Source: Fimenecus sp964540535 (lineage in GTDB: Bacteria; Bacillota; Clostridia; Oscillospirales; Acutalibacteraceae). From it: DNA of 64,000 nucleotides. The stretch is taken from contig CAZIMO010000001.1 of assembly GCA_964540535.1 (NCBI GenBank), positions 62,001 through 126,000 of the forward strand. The letters run 5' to 3'. Below the pieces are notes generated by a model, which saw nothing but the letters and a program-made list of their open reading frames with translations, was not told where the DNA came from and did no database searches. This document shows, one piece after another, positions 51,940 through 60,125 of this stretch (position 1 is its first letter; every line of letters begins with the position of its first letter). A program made the translations under genes and the position numbers.

Positions 51940-52055
51940 AAACTCGCTCCGTTTTATCAATACATATTAGTATTATTACATTTTTACGGTTATTTGTCAA
52001 ATTTTTTTGATAATTTGATGTAAAAAGTGCCGAAAATCAGCCGTTTTTAAATAAA

Positions 52056-52718
52056 TCAGTTAGTTTTTTTTAGTGAAATGAGCAGTTTTTCAAGTTCTTT
52101 TACACTTTCTGCAACATATTTTGCACCCGCATTTTCAACTGTTGCACGGTCGCGAAATCCCCAAAGCACTCCGATTGAAGGAAGCCCTGCATTATTTGCG
52201 GTTAAAATATCCGTATCGGAATCACCGACAAAAACCGCATTCTCACGCTTACTGTCCATTCTTTCAAGGGCATAATACACATCGTCCGGAGCAGGCTTAT
52301 TGGGTCGGACGTCAGAGCTGCCTACTACTAAATCAACGGTACCGCCGAACATTCTTTTGCACAAATCCTGCGCCGCAAAATCTGCCTTATTGGTAACAAC
52401 AGCAATTTTAAAGCCCTCGGCTTTGATGTTTGCAAGCATTTCGTTTATACCGTCATATGGCACGGTTTTATCCTCCATATGAGCTTTATAATAACTGCAA
52501 AACTCTGCAAAGCAAGCCTCAAAAATTTCAGCATTTGTATTTTCGGGAACAGACCGTTCCATTAAAAGCCGTATTCCGTTGCCCACGAATGAACGGACTT
52601 CATCCAATGTGCGAAGCGGAAGTTTCTGCTTTGAAAGCGCATAATTTACGCTGTCTTTTAAATCATCTAAAGTATTTAAAAGTGTTCCGTCCAAATCAAA
52701 AATAATTGTATCAATCAT
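52056..52718 (-). CDS. HAD-superfamily phosphatase, phosphoglycolate phosphatase-like
   Basis: 220 residues. HAD motif I FDLDGTLLNT (Asp8, Asp10), motif II VVTNKAD, motif III Lys in RPNKPAPDDV and motif IV GDSDTDI are intact, with an alpha-helical cap. It resembles Gph/PpaX; the true substrate (phosphoglycolate, pyrophosphate or another phosphate) is not determined. The start has no clear ribosome binding site. Confidence 0.88.
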   Translation of the reverse strand: MIDTIIFDLDGTLLNTLDDLKDSVNYALSKQKLPLRTLDEVRSFVGNGIRLLMERSVPENTNAEIFEACFAEFCSYYKAHMEDKTVPYDGINEMLANIKAEGFKIAVVTNKADFAAQDLCKRMFGGTVDLVVGSSDVRPNKPAPDDVYYALERMDSKRENAVFVGDSDTDILTANNAGLPSIGVLWGFRDRATVENAGAKYVAESVKELEKLLISLKKTN

Positions 52719-52786
52719 ATTTTATATTCGCACAAAAAGCTATTAACTTTTATGCACGGTACTGTTCCTTTCGTTGTATTTTCCGA

Positions 52787-54625
52787 CTATTCATCACTAT
52801 TGTAAAATTCATAAATTTTTTCGGCAAGAGCATGATTTATGCCCTTTACCTGTTCCAAATCTTCAACAGTTGCCTCTCTGACAGCCTTAACGGTTTTAAA
52901 TATTTTCAGCAACTCCTGCGCTTTTTTTTCACCCACACCGTCGATTTTTGTAAGTGATAATTCAAGAACACGTTTAGTGTGCTTTTTATGATGAAAGCCG
53001 ACAGAAAAGCGATGCACCTCCTCTTGAATTTCAGAAACAAAAGTAAACACGCTTCGTGTGGAATTTATGGCAATTTCACCGCCGTCACCTGTAATGGCAC
53101 GTGTTTTATGCTTGGAGTCTTTTACCATACCGAAAAGCGGAACATCTATTCCGAGCCTGTCAAGAACTTCTTTTACTGCGTTTACCTGTCCCTTACCGCC
53201 GTCAAGCAGTATTAAATCGGGCATTTTTCCAAATCCCTCTTCTGCATTTTCATCTTTATGAGAAAAATATTCATTAAAACGGCGTTCAAGCACCTCGCGC
53301 ATTGAGCCGTAGTCATCTTGACCTGAAAAGGATTTGATGTTGAATGTGCGGTACGCACGCTTTAACGGTCTGCCGTTTTTAAACACGACCATACCGGCAA
53401 CATTATCTTCACCGCCTGTATGCGAGATATCATATGACTCAATATATTCAGGTACTTTATCCATTCCCAACAATTCACGAAGCTCTTCAAGAACTCTGAT
53501 TTCTCCGCCCGTTTTTCCCTTACGCTGTGCAAGCTTTTCAAAAGCATTTTCACGGCACATATTGACAAGCTTCAGTCCGTCGCTGCGTTTTGGAACTGTA
53601 ACCGTGCATTTCTTGCCCCTAACATTTGTAAGATGCTGTTCCACAAGCTCAATATCTTCAAATTCTTCATCGATAAGAATTTTTTGAGGAACAGTTCGGT
53701 TCATTCCGTAATACTGAATAAGGAAATTACAGCGGACATTTTCAACCATTTTTTCTGCGTCAAAAAAGAAATGCTCGCTGTCAGACAGTCTGCCGCGGGA
53801 ATAACGAAGCACAACAATACAAATATCCTTTTCGTTGGTAACAACGGCAAAAACATCTTTACTTTCGTCGCTATCGGTTACAACTTTTTGCTTTGTCTGC
53901 ATATTTTCAATTGCCCGTATTCTGTCACGGTATTTGCCTGCATTTTCAAAATCAAGATTTTCGGCACAGGTATTCATTTTTTCTTTTAATTCCTTGGTGA
54001 TTTTAGAAATATCGCCGTTCAGAAAATCAAGGGCATCATTTACAGCATCGTTATACTCTTTTCGAGAAATTTTGCCTGTGCAGACACCCATACAACGGTT
54101 TATATGATAATTGAGGCAGGGTCTGCCCTTTCTGAAATCAGCAGGAAAATTTTTATTGCATTGAGGAAGTCTGAAAATTTTATTTGCCTCGTCAACTGAT
54201 TGCTTTACCGAATATGAGCTTATGAACGGACCGATATAATCTGCATTTTCATCGTCTTTTTGAAGAACAGCAGAAATCTTGCGGTAAGGTCCTTTTGTCA
54301 CCTTAATATAGCTGTATCCCTTATCATCCTTCAAAAGAATGTTATATTTCGGCTGATTTTGTTTAATAAGACTTGCTTCAAGAACCAACGCTTCAAATTC
54401 ACTATCTGTGAGAATATAGTCGAAATCATTGACATTTTCAACCATTTTACGTACCTTGACGGTATGCTTATTCTGCGAACCGAAATACTGGCTCACACGG
54501 TTTTTAAGCTTTTTCGCTTTGCCGATATATATAATTTTACCTTGCTTATTTTTCATAATATAAACGCCCGGGGTCAACGGCAGTTTCATAGCTTTTTCAC
54601 GCAAAATATGCAGCTTTTCGTTCAC
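52787..54625 (-). CDS. uvrC: Excinuclease ABC subunit C
   Basis: Nucleotide-excision repair endonuclease. About 612 residues. GIY-YIG domain (TPGVYIMKNKQGKIIYIGKA), UVR motif (LKEKMNTCAENLDFENAGKY), RNase H-like domain with catalytic Asp/His segments (LLDGGKGQVNAV), and C-terminal helix-hairpin-helix are complete. The GTG at 54625 is chosen because AAAGGAG precedes it. uvrA and uvrB are not in the window. Confidence 0.96.
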   Translation of the reverse strand: MNEKLHILREKAMKLPLTPGVYIMKNKQGKIIYIGKAKKLKNRVSQYFGSQNKHTVKVRKMVENVNDFDYILTDSEFEALVLEASLIKQNQPKYNILLKDDKGYSYIKVTKGPYRKISAVLQKDDENADYIGPFISSYSVKQSVDEANKIFRLPQCNKNFPADFRKGRPCLNYHINRCMGVCTGKISRKEYNDAVNDALDFLNGDISKITKELKEKMNTCAENLDFENAGKYRDRIRAIENMQTKQKVVTDSDESKDVFAVVTNEKDICIVVLRYSRGRLSDSEHFFFDAEKMVENVRCNFLIQYYGMNRTVPQKILIDEEFEDIELVEQHLTNVRGKKCTVTVPKRSDGLKLVNMCRENAFEKLAQRKGKTGGEIRVLEELRELLGMDKVPEYIESYDISHTGGEDNVAGMVVFKNGRPLKRAYRTFNIKSFSGQDDYGSMREVLERRFNEYFSHKDENAEEGFGKMPDLILLDGGKGQVNAVKEVLDRLGIDVPLFGMVKDSKHKTRAITGDGGEIAINSTRSVFTFVSEIQEEVHRFSVGFHHKKHTKRVLELSLTKIDGVGEKKAQELLKIFKTVKAVREATVEDLEQVKGINHALAEKIYEFYNSDE

Positions 54626-54673
54626 TGAACTCACTCCTTTCAAGGTTATGTTTTTATATTGTAACACATAAAC

Positions 54674-54710
54674 AGAAAAAAATAAAGCACATCACTGAAA
54701 GTGATGTGCT
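54674..54710 (-). terminator. Terminator after ptsH
   Basis: AGCACATCACT and AGTGATGTGCT form a perfect 11-bp stem with a 3-base loop; on the minus strand TTATTTTTT follows. It separates ptsH from uvrC. Confidence 0.93.
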
Positions 54711-54724
54711 GAGATGCTGATTGA

Positions 54725-54988
54725 TTATTCAGCAAAGCCGGATTCAACGAGTTTAACAAGCTCGTCAACTGCTTTTTCTTCGTCGGGACCGCCTGCAAGA
54801 ATGCGGATTGTTGCGCCGCCCATAATTCCGAGTGAAAGAACACCGAGAAGGCTCTTTGCATTTACTCTTCTGTCTTCTTTTTCAACCCAAATTGAAGATT
54901 TAAATTCATTTGCTTTTTGAATAAAGAAAGTTGCGGGGCGAGCGTGTAAGCCAACTTGATTTTTTACTTCAACATCTTTAGTATACAT
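54725..54988 (-). CDS. ptsH: Phosphocarrier protein HPr
   Basis: 87 residues. The active-site VGLHARPAT with His15 is present, so it is HPr rather than Crh; Ser46 in NAKSLLGV is also present, so control by HPr kinase is possible. No ptsI or hprK is in the window. GGGAG precedes the ATG, and the gene has its own promoter and terminator, an isolated unit common in Clostridia. Confidence 0.95.
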   Translation of the reverse strand: MYTKDVEVKNQVGLHARPATFFIQKANEFKSSIWVEKEDRRVNAKSLLGVLSLGIMGGATIRILAGGPDEEKAVDELVKLVESGFAE

Positions 54989-55054
54989 AGTTCATTCTCC
55001 CAAATGATAAATTATTAAGTACATAACAGATATAATAACCCTTGTTACTACTAT

Positions 55055-55082
55055 ATTATAACATAAATCTTTTTGCCGTCAA
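55055..55082 (-). promoter_or_regulatory. Promoter of ptsH
   Basis: Minus strand TTGACG (55082-55077), 16-base spacer, TATAAT (55060-55055). One mismatch from consensus. The leader to the ATG is about 60 bases. Confidence 0.82.
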
Positions 55083-55226
55083 CGAAAAAAATACGAGTTT
55101 TAATAATTCAGTCAGAAAAACAAAAACCGTGTTTTTACGACATTCAAGTTTGGTGAAAATGACTATAATCCAATTGCTTTTTTGTATATATTCAATACTT
55201 TTCAAATAGATATTAAAATAAGCCTG

Positions 55227-56282
55227 TCAGTTGAGAACATTATGATGTACAGGAGTTGTAGAAGTTGTTAAAACCTCAAATTTCATTCCGCAGCTTTGGT
55301 AATATTCAATAATTTTAGGCAAAGCTTCAAGGGTTGTTTTTTTAGTATCGTGCATCAAAACAATTATTCTTGACGCTGATTTTGGAAATTTTGTACAGTA
55401 TTCAAGCTGTTTTTGTACGGTAGCCGCACCCTCCGCATCGCCGTTTGTGCAGTTCCAGTCAAAATACACATATCCCTTTTCGCCGACAGCTTTTGTTATT
55501 CTTGACATTATGCCTTTTGAATATTTTTTACTCACCGTATTGCTGCTGCCGCCCGGAAAACGGATAACTTTAGTATCAACACCTGTTTCTTTAAGCACAA
55601 CATCGTGAATTTTCTGCAAATCGGCAAAATAAGCAGAATCAGAAGCATAAACCTTTTCATAATTATGAGTATATGTGTGTAAACCGATTTGATGTCCCTT
55701 ATCAACGATTTTTTTCATGGTGCTGTTATATTTGCCGTTTACAACAAAAAAAGTCGCCTTAACGCCGTACTTATCAAGCACATTAAGAATTTCGGGCGTA
55801 TACTGCGACGGACCGTCATCAAAGGTCAAATAAACCGTTTTTCCTGTCGACGGTTTGGGGTTGGGCAGTGCGACCGACTGATCTTTTGCAGGAGCTTTAG
55901 TTGTTGATTTTACAGTAGTTTTAGTTGTTTTTGCCGCAAGCTCTTTTTTCAATTTATCAATCTGACCGTTAAGCTTATCCACTTCGCTTTGATGCTCGCT
56001 GTTTTCTTGGCTTATTTTATCTTCATAAGACTGTTTTTCACTGCTGTTTTGCTCAATAAGTGATTGATTTTTAGAAATGCTGTCCTCCAGCAGGACCTCG
56101 CCCCATTCTATATCATCATTAGCCTTGGCGAGATCTTCGTTAGCTTTTGCAAGGCTGTCATTCGTTTTGGAATACTGCACACTGAAATACACCGCAGTTG
56201 CAGCGGCGGCTACTAACAGCAGTGACAATACAATAATTACAAATTTAAAAAGTGTTGATTTTCTTACGGTAATTGCTTTCAC
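55227..56282 (-). CDS. Polysaccharide deacetylase (NodB homology domain)
   Basis: About 351 residues: a transmembrane anchor near 13-35, a coiled coil to ~115, a Thr/Lys-rich linker, then the NodB domain. All five catalytic motifs are visible: TFDDGPSQ, HTYTH, RFPGGS, DWNC and LMHDT, so it should be active, removing N-acetyl groups from peptidoglycan or another glycan outside the cell. A GTG at 56282 with AAGGA upstream is the preferred start; a TTG at 56300 would add six residues. Confidence 0.9.
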   Translation of the reverse strand: MKAITVRKSTLFKFVIIVLSLLLVAAAATAVYFSVQYSKTNDSLAKANEDLAKANDDIEWGEVLLEDSISKNQSLIEQNSSEKQSYEDKISQENSEHQSEVDKLNGQIDKLKKELAAKTTKTTVKSTTKAPAKDQSVALPNPKPSTGKTVYLTFDDGPSQYTPEILNVLDKYGVKATFFVVNGKYNSTMKKIVDKGHQIGLHTYTHNYEKVYASDSAYFADLQKIHDVVLKETGVDTKVIRFPGGSSNTVSKKYSKGIMSRITKAVGEKGYVYFDWNCTNGDAEGAATVQKQLEYCTKFPKSASRIIVLMHDTKKTTLEALPKIIEYYQSCGMKFEVLTTSTTPVHHNVLN

Positions 56283-56360
56283 TTTTGGTCTGTCCTTCAA
56301 TTAAAATTCTTTACAAGATTATTTTATTACAATAAATTTTATTATTCAATACAAATATAA

Positions 56361-57098
56361 TTACATATTTGTAATTTTTTCATTTTTTAGCATATTTTTT
56401 TCTTTATCTGTAAGCTGTGCATTTGAGAGCATATCGGGGCGATTTTTGGCAGTAATCAAGATTGACTGTTCTCGCCTCCATTTTTCAATATTAGCGTGAT
56501 GACCCGAAATAAGAACATCGGGGACTTTCATACCGTTCCATTCATAAGGCCGGGTATACTGCGGATACTCTAAAAGTCCGTTATAATGGCTTTCAAGCTC
56601 TTTTGCCTCGTTATTCGGCAGCACTCCCTCAAGCATTCTTGAAATTGAGTCGGCAAGCACAAGCGCAGGCAGTTCGCCGCCTGTCAAGACGTAATCCCCT
56701 ATTGAAATCTGCTCGTCAACAAGAGAGTCGATAACACGCTGATCAACGCCCTCATAATGACCGCAAAGAATGGTGATTTCAGGCATTTCTGCAAGCTCTT
56801 TCACCCTTGCTTGATTAAGCACCTTGCCGCAGGGCGACATATAAATAAAATGATTTTTGTTTTCGCTTTTTTTGCAAATATCCTCATAGCAATCAGCAAT
56901 GGGCTGAGTCTGCATAAGCATACCCATTCCGCCGCCGTAAGGTGCGTCGTCAACTCGGTTGTGCTTATCCTTACTGTAATTACGGATATTTATACAATTT
57001 ATTTCTACATATCCTTTTTCCCTTGCTCTGCCGATAATGCTCTCTTTAAGCACGGCTTCGCACATTTCTGGAAAAAGAGTCATAATGTTAATTTTCAT
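56361..57098 (-). CDS. trmD: tRNA (guanine(37)-N1)-methyltransferase
   Basis: SPOUT enzyme making m1G37, which prevents +1 frameshifting. About 245 residues. MKINIMTLFPEM start, DAPYGGGMGM, and the trefoil-knot SAM site ILCGHYEGVDQRVID with YVLTGGE are complete. It overlaps rimM by 11 bases. The usual rplS does not follow in the window. Confidence 0.96.
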   Translation of the reverse strand: MKINIMTLFPEMCEAVLKESIIGRAREKGYVEINCINIRNYSKDKHNRVDDAPYGGGMGMLMQTQPIADCYEDICKKSENKNHFIYMSPCGKVLNQARVKELAEMPEITILCGHYEGVDQRVIDSLVDEQISIGDYVLTGGELPALVLADSISRMLEGVLPNNEAKELESHYNGLLEYPQYTRPYEWNGMKVPDVLISGHHANIEKWRREQSILITAKNRPDMLSNAQLTDKEKNMLKNEKITNM

Positions 57099-57606
57099 CA
57101 TCAAAAAGTCCTTTTAAGACATTTATTTTTATTATTCCTTCTTCAACATCAACAAATTCAACAATTTGCTTAACTGCCGGAATAAGTACCTCACTGCCTT
57201 TTGGCGTTTTAATATGCCAAACATCGTTAGCGCCTGTTTCACTAACATCAACAACTGTACCCAGCACTTCGCCGTTTTCGTTATTGACTACTGCGCAATC
57301 AAAGAGTTCTTGAATGAACCAAGTGCCCTTGGGAAGCTTTGCGTCACTGCGTTTCATATAAAGAACGGTATTTTTAAGCCCGCGGGCTTTGTCAATATCA
57401 TCTACCCCTTCAAGCATCAATATTGCAACATTGCCGTGAGGGCGTGCTGAAATTACATTTATGCTTTTTTCGCCGTTTTTATCAAAATATAAGGTTCTGA
57501 ATTTTTTTACAAAATCGGGAGTGTCGCACCACGGATTAAAGCGAACCTCGCCCTTTATGCCATGTGTTGATACGATTTGACCCAATTCAAGATAAGATTT
57601 AATCAT
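57088..57606 (-). CDS. rimM: 16S rRNA processing protein RimM
   Basis: 172 residues. The N-terminal RimM domain (LGQIVSTHGIKGEVRFNP) and the PRC-barrel C-terminal domain (VLIPAVKQIVEFVDVEEG) are present. It assists maturation of the 30S head with S19. CGGAG lies about 10 bases before the ATG. A terminator-like hairpin stands between it and khpA. Confidence 0.95.
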   Translation of the reverse strand: MIKSYLELGQIVSTHGIKGEVRFNPWCDTPDFVKKFRTLYFDKNGEKSINVISARPHGNVAILMLEGVDDIDKARGLKNTVLYMKRSDAKLPKGTWFIQELFDCAVVNNENGEVLGTVVDVSETGANDVWHIKTPKGSEVLIPAVKQIVEFVDVEEGIIKINVLKGLFDDEN

Positions 57607-57632
57607 TATAATAATTCTCCGTTATAAAGCTA

Positions 57633-57665
57633 CAAAAAGGCAGACAATGTGAAACTGTCTGCCTT
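57633..57665 (-). terminator. Terminator-like hairpin between khpA and rimM
   Basis: AAGGCAGACA and TGTCTGCCTT form a 10-bp stem with a 9-base loop; on the minus strand TTTTTG follows. It lies inside the ylxM-ffh-rpsP-khpA-rimM-trmD run, with no promoter seen before rimM, so it should act as a partial terminator that lowers rimM-trmD expression. Confidence 0.8.
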
Positions 57666-57677
57666 AATTGTAATCAA

Positions 57678-57911
57678 TCAGTCGATGTCAACTCGGACTT
57701 TTTCACCTGTACGGGTTGCACCGGCTTTAACAACTGTTCTGATAGCCTTTGCAATTCTGCCCTGTTTACCGATAACTCTGCCCATATCTTCTTCAGCAAC
57801 ATGAAGATGATAAACGACAATATCACGGTCGTCCGGTTCGTCAACAGTAACAGTTACGGCGTCAGGATTTTCAACAAGTCCTTTAACGATTGTAATAAGA
57901 AATTCCTGCAT
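57678..57911 (-). CDS. khpA: KH-domain RNA-binding protein KhpA
   Basis: About 77 residues. A single KH domain with the GxxG loop (VIGKQGRIAKAIRT). KhpA works with KhpB in RNA chaperone-like regulation in Firmicutes. ATG with AAAGGT upstream. It stands directly after rpsP, the standard order. Confidence 0.95.
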   Translation of the reverse strand: MQEFLITIVKGLVENPDAVTVTVDEPDDRDIVVYHLHVAEEDMGRVIGKQGRIAKAIRTVVKAGATRTGEKVRVDID

Positions 57912-57926
57912 TTTCAAAAACCTTTC

Positions 57927-58172
57927 TTACTTGATAACGCCGCTCTTTTTAAGAATAACCTTAACAGTATCTGTTGGCTGAGCACCGTTCTTGAGCCACT
58001 GCTCTGCTTTTTCAGCGTTAATCTTGATTTCAGCAGGATCTACCATAGGATTGTAAGTACCAATCTCCTCAATAAATCTGCCGTCACGGGGATAGCGTGA
58101 ATCTGCAACTACTACTCTGTAGAAAGGAGCTCTCTTAGCACCCATTCTGCGAAGTCTCATCTTAACTGCCAT
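57927..58172 (-). CDS. rpsP: 30S ribosomal protein S16
   Basis: 81 residues, MAVKMRLRRMGAKRAPFYRV start and RYPRDGRFIEEIGTYNP are diagnostic. The ATG at 58172 has TGGAGG upstream; the longer frame has no RBS. It lies between ffh and khpA. Confidence 0.98.
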   Translation of the reverse strand: MAVKMRLRRMGAKRAPFYRVVVADSRYPRDGRFIEEIGTYNPMVDPAEIKINAEKAEQWLKNGAQPTDTVKVILKKSGVIK

Positions 58173-58241
58173 TTTTGTTTCCTCCAAATATATAAAAATT
58201 TTATATTAAACACTGTTGTGTTATAATCAGTGTTTGTTAAC

Positions 58242-59609
58242 TTACATCGGGAATCCGCCCATACCGCCGAATCCTCCGAAACCGCCGTTCATTCCCATAC
58301 GCTTCATTTTGCGTTTCATACTGCCGGAATTCATTTGCTTAAACATTTTCTGCATTTGGCGGTACTGGTTAAGCAACCTATTGACATCTTCAACCTGCAT
58401 TCCGCATCCCGCAGCAATTCTGCGTTTGCGTGAGGGGTTTATAATATCGGGATTTCTGCGTTCCTTTATAGTCATTGACAAAATAATTGCTTTCATTCTG
58501 TCAAACTGACGCTCGTCAATATCGACATCCTTAACCTTTTTGTTTATACCCGGGAGCATTGAAAGAATATCTTTCATACTGCCCATTCTGTTAATCTGCT
58601 CAAACTGGTCAAGTAAATCTTCAAGATCAAATTTGTTTTTGCGAAGCTTTTCTTCAAGCTTTGCGGCTTTTTTCTCATCAAGAGCAATTTCTGCCTTTTC
58701 AATAAGAGAAAGCACGTCGCCCATACCGAGAATACGCGAAGCCATTCTTTCGGGATAAAAATAGTCAAGCTCATCAAGTTTTTCGCCCATACCGACGAAT
58801 TTAATGGGCTTGCCTGTAACTGCCCTTGCCGAAAGAGCTGCGCCTCCCCTTGTGTCACCGTCCATTTTGGTAAGCACAAGACCGTCGATGCCCAATTCGT
58901 CATTAAATGTGCTTGCAACCGTTACAGCGTCTTGACCGAGCATTGAATCAATTACAAGAAGAATTTCATGAGGATGAACCTCACTCTTGATATTTTTAAG
59001 CTCGTTCATAAGCTCGGTATCTATATGCAAACGGCCTGCTGTATCAATAAACACATAATCGTAGCCTTTATCTTTGGCAAGCTTAATAGCCTCTTTTGCG
59101 ATCGTTACAGGATTTGTCTGACCCATTTCAAAAACAGGAACTCCCACCTGCTCGCCGACAACCTGCAGCTGTTTGATAGCGGCAGGTCGGTAAATATCGC
59201 AGGCTACAAGCAAGGGTCTGTGATTTTCAGCCTTAAGCTTACGCGCGATTTTTGCGCAGTGAGTTGTTTTACCTGAACCCTGCAAGCCGCACATCATAAT
59301 AACCGTAGGAGGATGCGAAGCATAAGCCAAGCGGGTTTGAGTGCCGCCCATAAGCTCTGTAAGCTCTTCGTTTACAATTTTTATAACCATCTGCGCAGGG
59401 GTTAAGCTTTCCATAACCTGCGCGCCGATTGCTCTGTCAGTTACCTTTGCGGTAAAATCCTTTGCGACCTTATAGTTGACGTCAGCCTCTAAAAGCGCAA
59501 GGCGAACCTCACGCATAGCTTCACGGACATCTTTTTCATTAAGACTGCCTTTGCTTTTCAGCCGTTGAAAAGCGGCTTCAAGTCTGTCTGATAAACCTTC
59601 AAATGCCAT
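58242..59609 (-). CDS. ffh: Signal recognition particle protein Ffh
   Basis: 455 residues. The NG GTPase domain has G1 GLQGSGKTTHCAK, DTAGR and TKMDGDTRGG; the M domain is Met-rich and ends in a Gly/Met tail (MKRMGMNGGFGGFGGMGG). It pairs with SRP RNA and FtsY for co-translational targeting; neither partner gene is in the window. AGGAGG precedes the ATG. Confidence 0.97.
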   Translation of the reverse strand: MAFEGLSDRLEAAFQRLKSKGSLNEKDVREAMREVRLALLEADVNYKVAKDFTAKVTDRAIGAQVMESLTPAQMVIKIVNEELTELMGGTQTRLAYASHPPTVIMMCGLQGSGKTTHCAKIARKLKAENHRPLLVACDIYRPAAIKQLQVVGEQVGVPVFEMGQTNPVTIAKEAIKLAKDKGYDYVFIDTAGRLHIDTELMNELKNIKSEVHPHEILLVIDSMLGQDAVTVASTFNDELGIDGLVLTKMDGDTRGGAALSARAVTGKPIKFVGMGEKLDELDYFYPERMASRILGMGDVLSLIEKAEIALDEKKAAKLEEKLRKNKFDLEDLLDQFEQINRMGSMKDILSMLPGINKKVKDVDIDERQFDRMKAIILSMTIKERRNPDIINPSRKRRIAAGCGMQVEDVNRLLNQYRQMQKMFKQMNSGSMKRKMKRMGMNGGFGGFGGMGGFPM

Positions 59610-59617
59610 AATTCCTC

Positions 59618-59980
59618 CTATTCTGTCAAGGAAAGCGCAATTGACTTTATCTTAACTGTTATATCGTTTATTTCACGGGAAAGACCGTGGGAGAGATTAT
59701 ATTCGTTAATCTCTTCGGCACACTTCATAATGCTTTCAAGGCCGTTATTAACAGCCTCAAGCTTTTGTGAGAACTTGAGCTTTGATTCCATATCAAGAAG
59801 CACTGCTTCTGCTCTTTTAATAGCGTCACGCACGCCCTGACGGGTAATTCCCTCATTTTCGGAAATTTCTGAAAGAGAAAGGTCATCGTTATAATAATAA
59901 TTGAGATAATCGCGCTGTTTAGCTGTAAGAGCTTCGCCGTATAAATCAAGAAGCATTGATATTTCAACATTATTTGCCAC
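59618..59980 (-). CDS. ylxM: YlxM-type DNA/RNA-binding protein
   Basis: About 120 residues with a sigma-70 region 4-like helix-turn-helix (LSEISENEGITRQGVRDAIKRAE). YlxM modulates SRP activity in some Firmicutes. The GTG at 59980 gives spacing of about 8 from AAGGAGG; a GTG at 59989 is inside that Shine-Dalgarno region. It heads the ylxM-ffh-rpsP-khpA unit from the promoter at 60044. Confidence 0.9.
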   Translation of the reverse strand: MANNVEISMLLDLYGEALTAKQRDYLNYYYNDDLSLSEISENEGITRQGVRDAIKRAEAVLLDMESKLKFSQKLEAVNNGLESIMKCAEEINEYNLSHGLSREINDITVKIKSIALSLTE

Positions 59981-60008
59981 GAATGACACCTCCTTATCAA
60001 AAATTAAG

Positions 60009-60042
60009 CCGTTCTGTAAAGCCTTAACACTTTACAGAACGG
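60009..60042 (-). promoter_or_regulatory. 5'-leader hairpin of ylxM-ffh
   Basis: CCGTTCTGTAAAG and CTTTACAGAACGG pair perfectly over 13 bp around an 8-base loop. The predicted transcription start (~60037) lies within the 5' arm, so the mRNA would begin with this stem-loop, followed by TTAATTTTT and the Shine-Dalgarno. It may stabilise the transcript, attenuate it, or terminate the gene at 60126. Confidence 0.7.
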
Positions 60043-60043
60043 T

Positions 60044-60072
60044 ATTATACTAAATAATATTCAGTTTGTCAA
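60044..60072 (-). promoter_or_regulatory. Promoter of ylxM-ffh-rpsP-khpA
   Basis: Minus strand TTGACA (60072-60067), 17-base spacer, TATAAT (60049-60044): perfect sigma-A match. The hairpin at 60009-60042 abuts the -10 box. Confidence 0.9.
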
Positions 60073-60125
60073 CAACTTTTTTCAAAATTACGGAACTGCT
60101 GAAATCACACCCTTACGGCAAATCT

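Noticed and set aside
58188..59617. SRP RNA (ffs) gene near ffh
   Set aside because: No sequence with the conserved SRP Alu/S-domain GGAA tetraloop region was found in the flanking non-coding DNA.
60009..60042. Hairpin called only as terminator of the dockerin gene
   Set aside because: It lies downstream of the ylxM promoter -10 box and thus in that leader; a dual role cannot be excluded.
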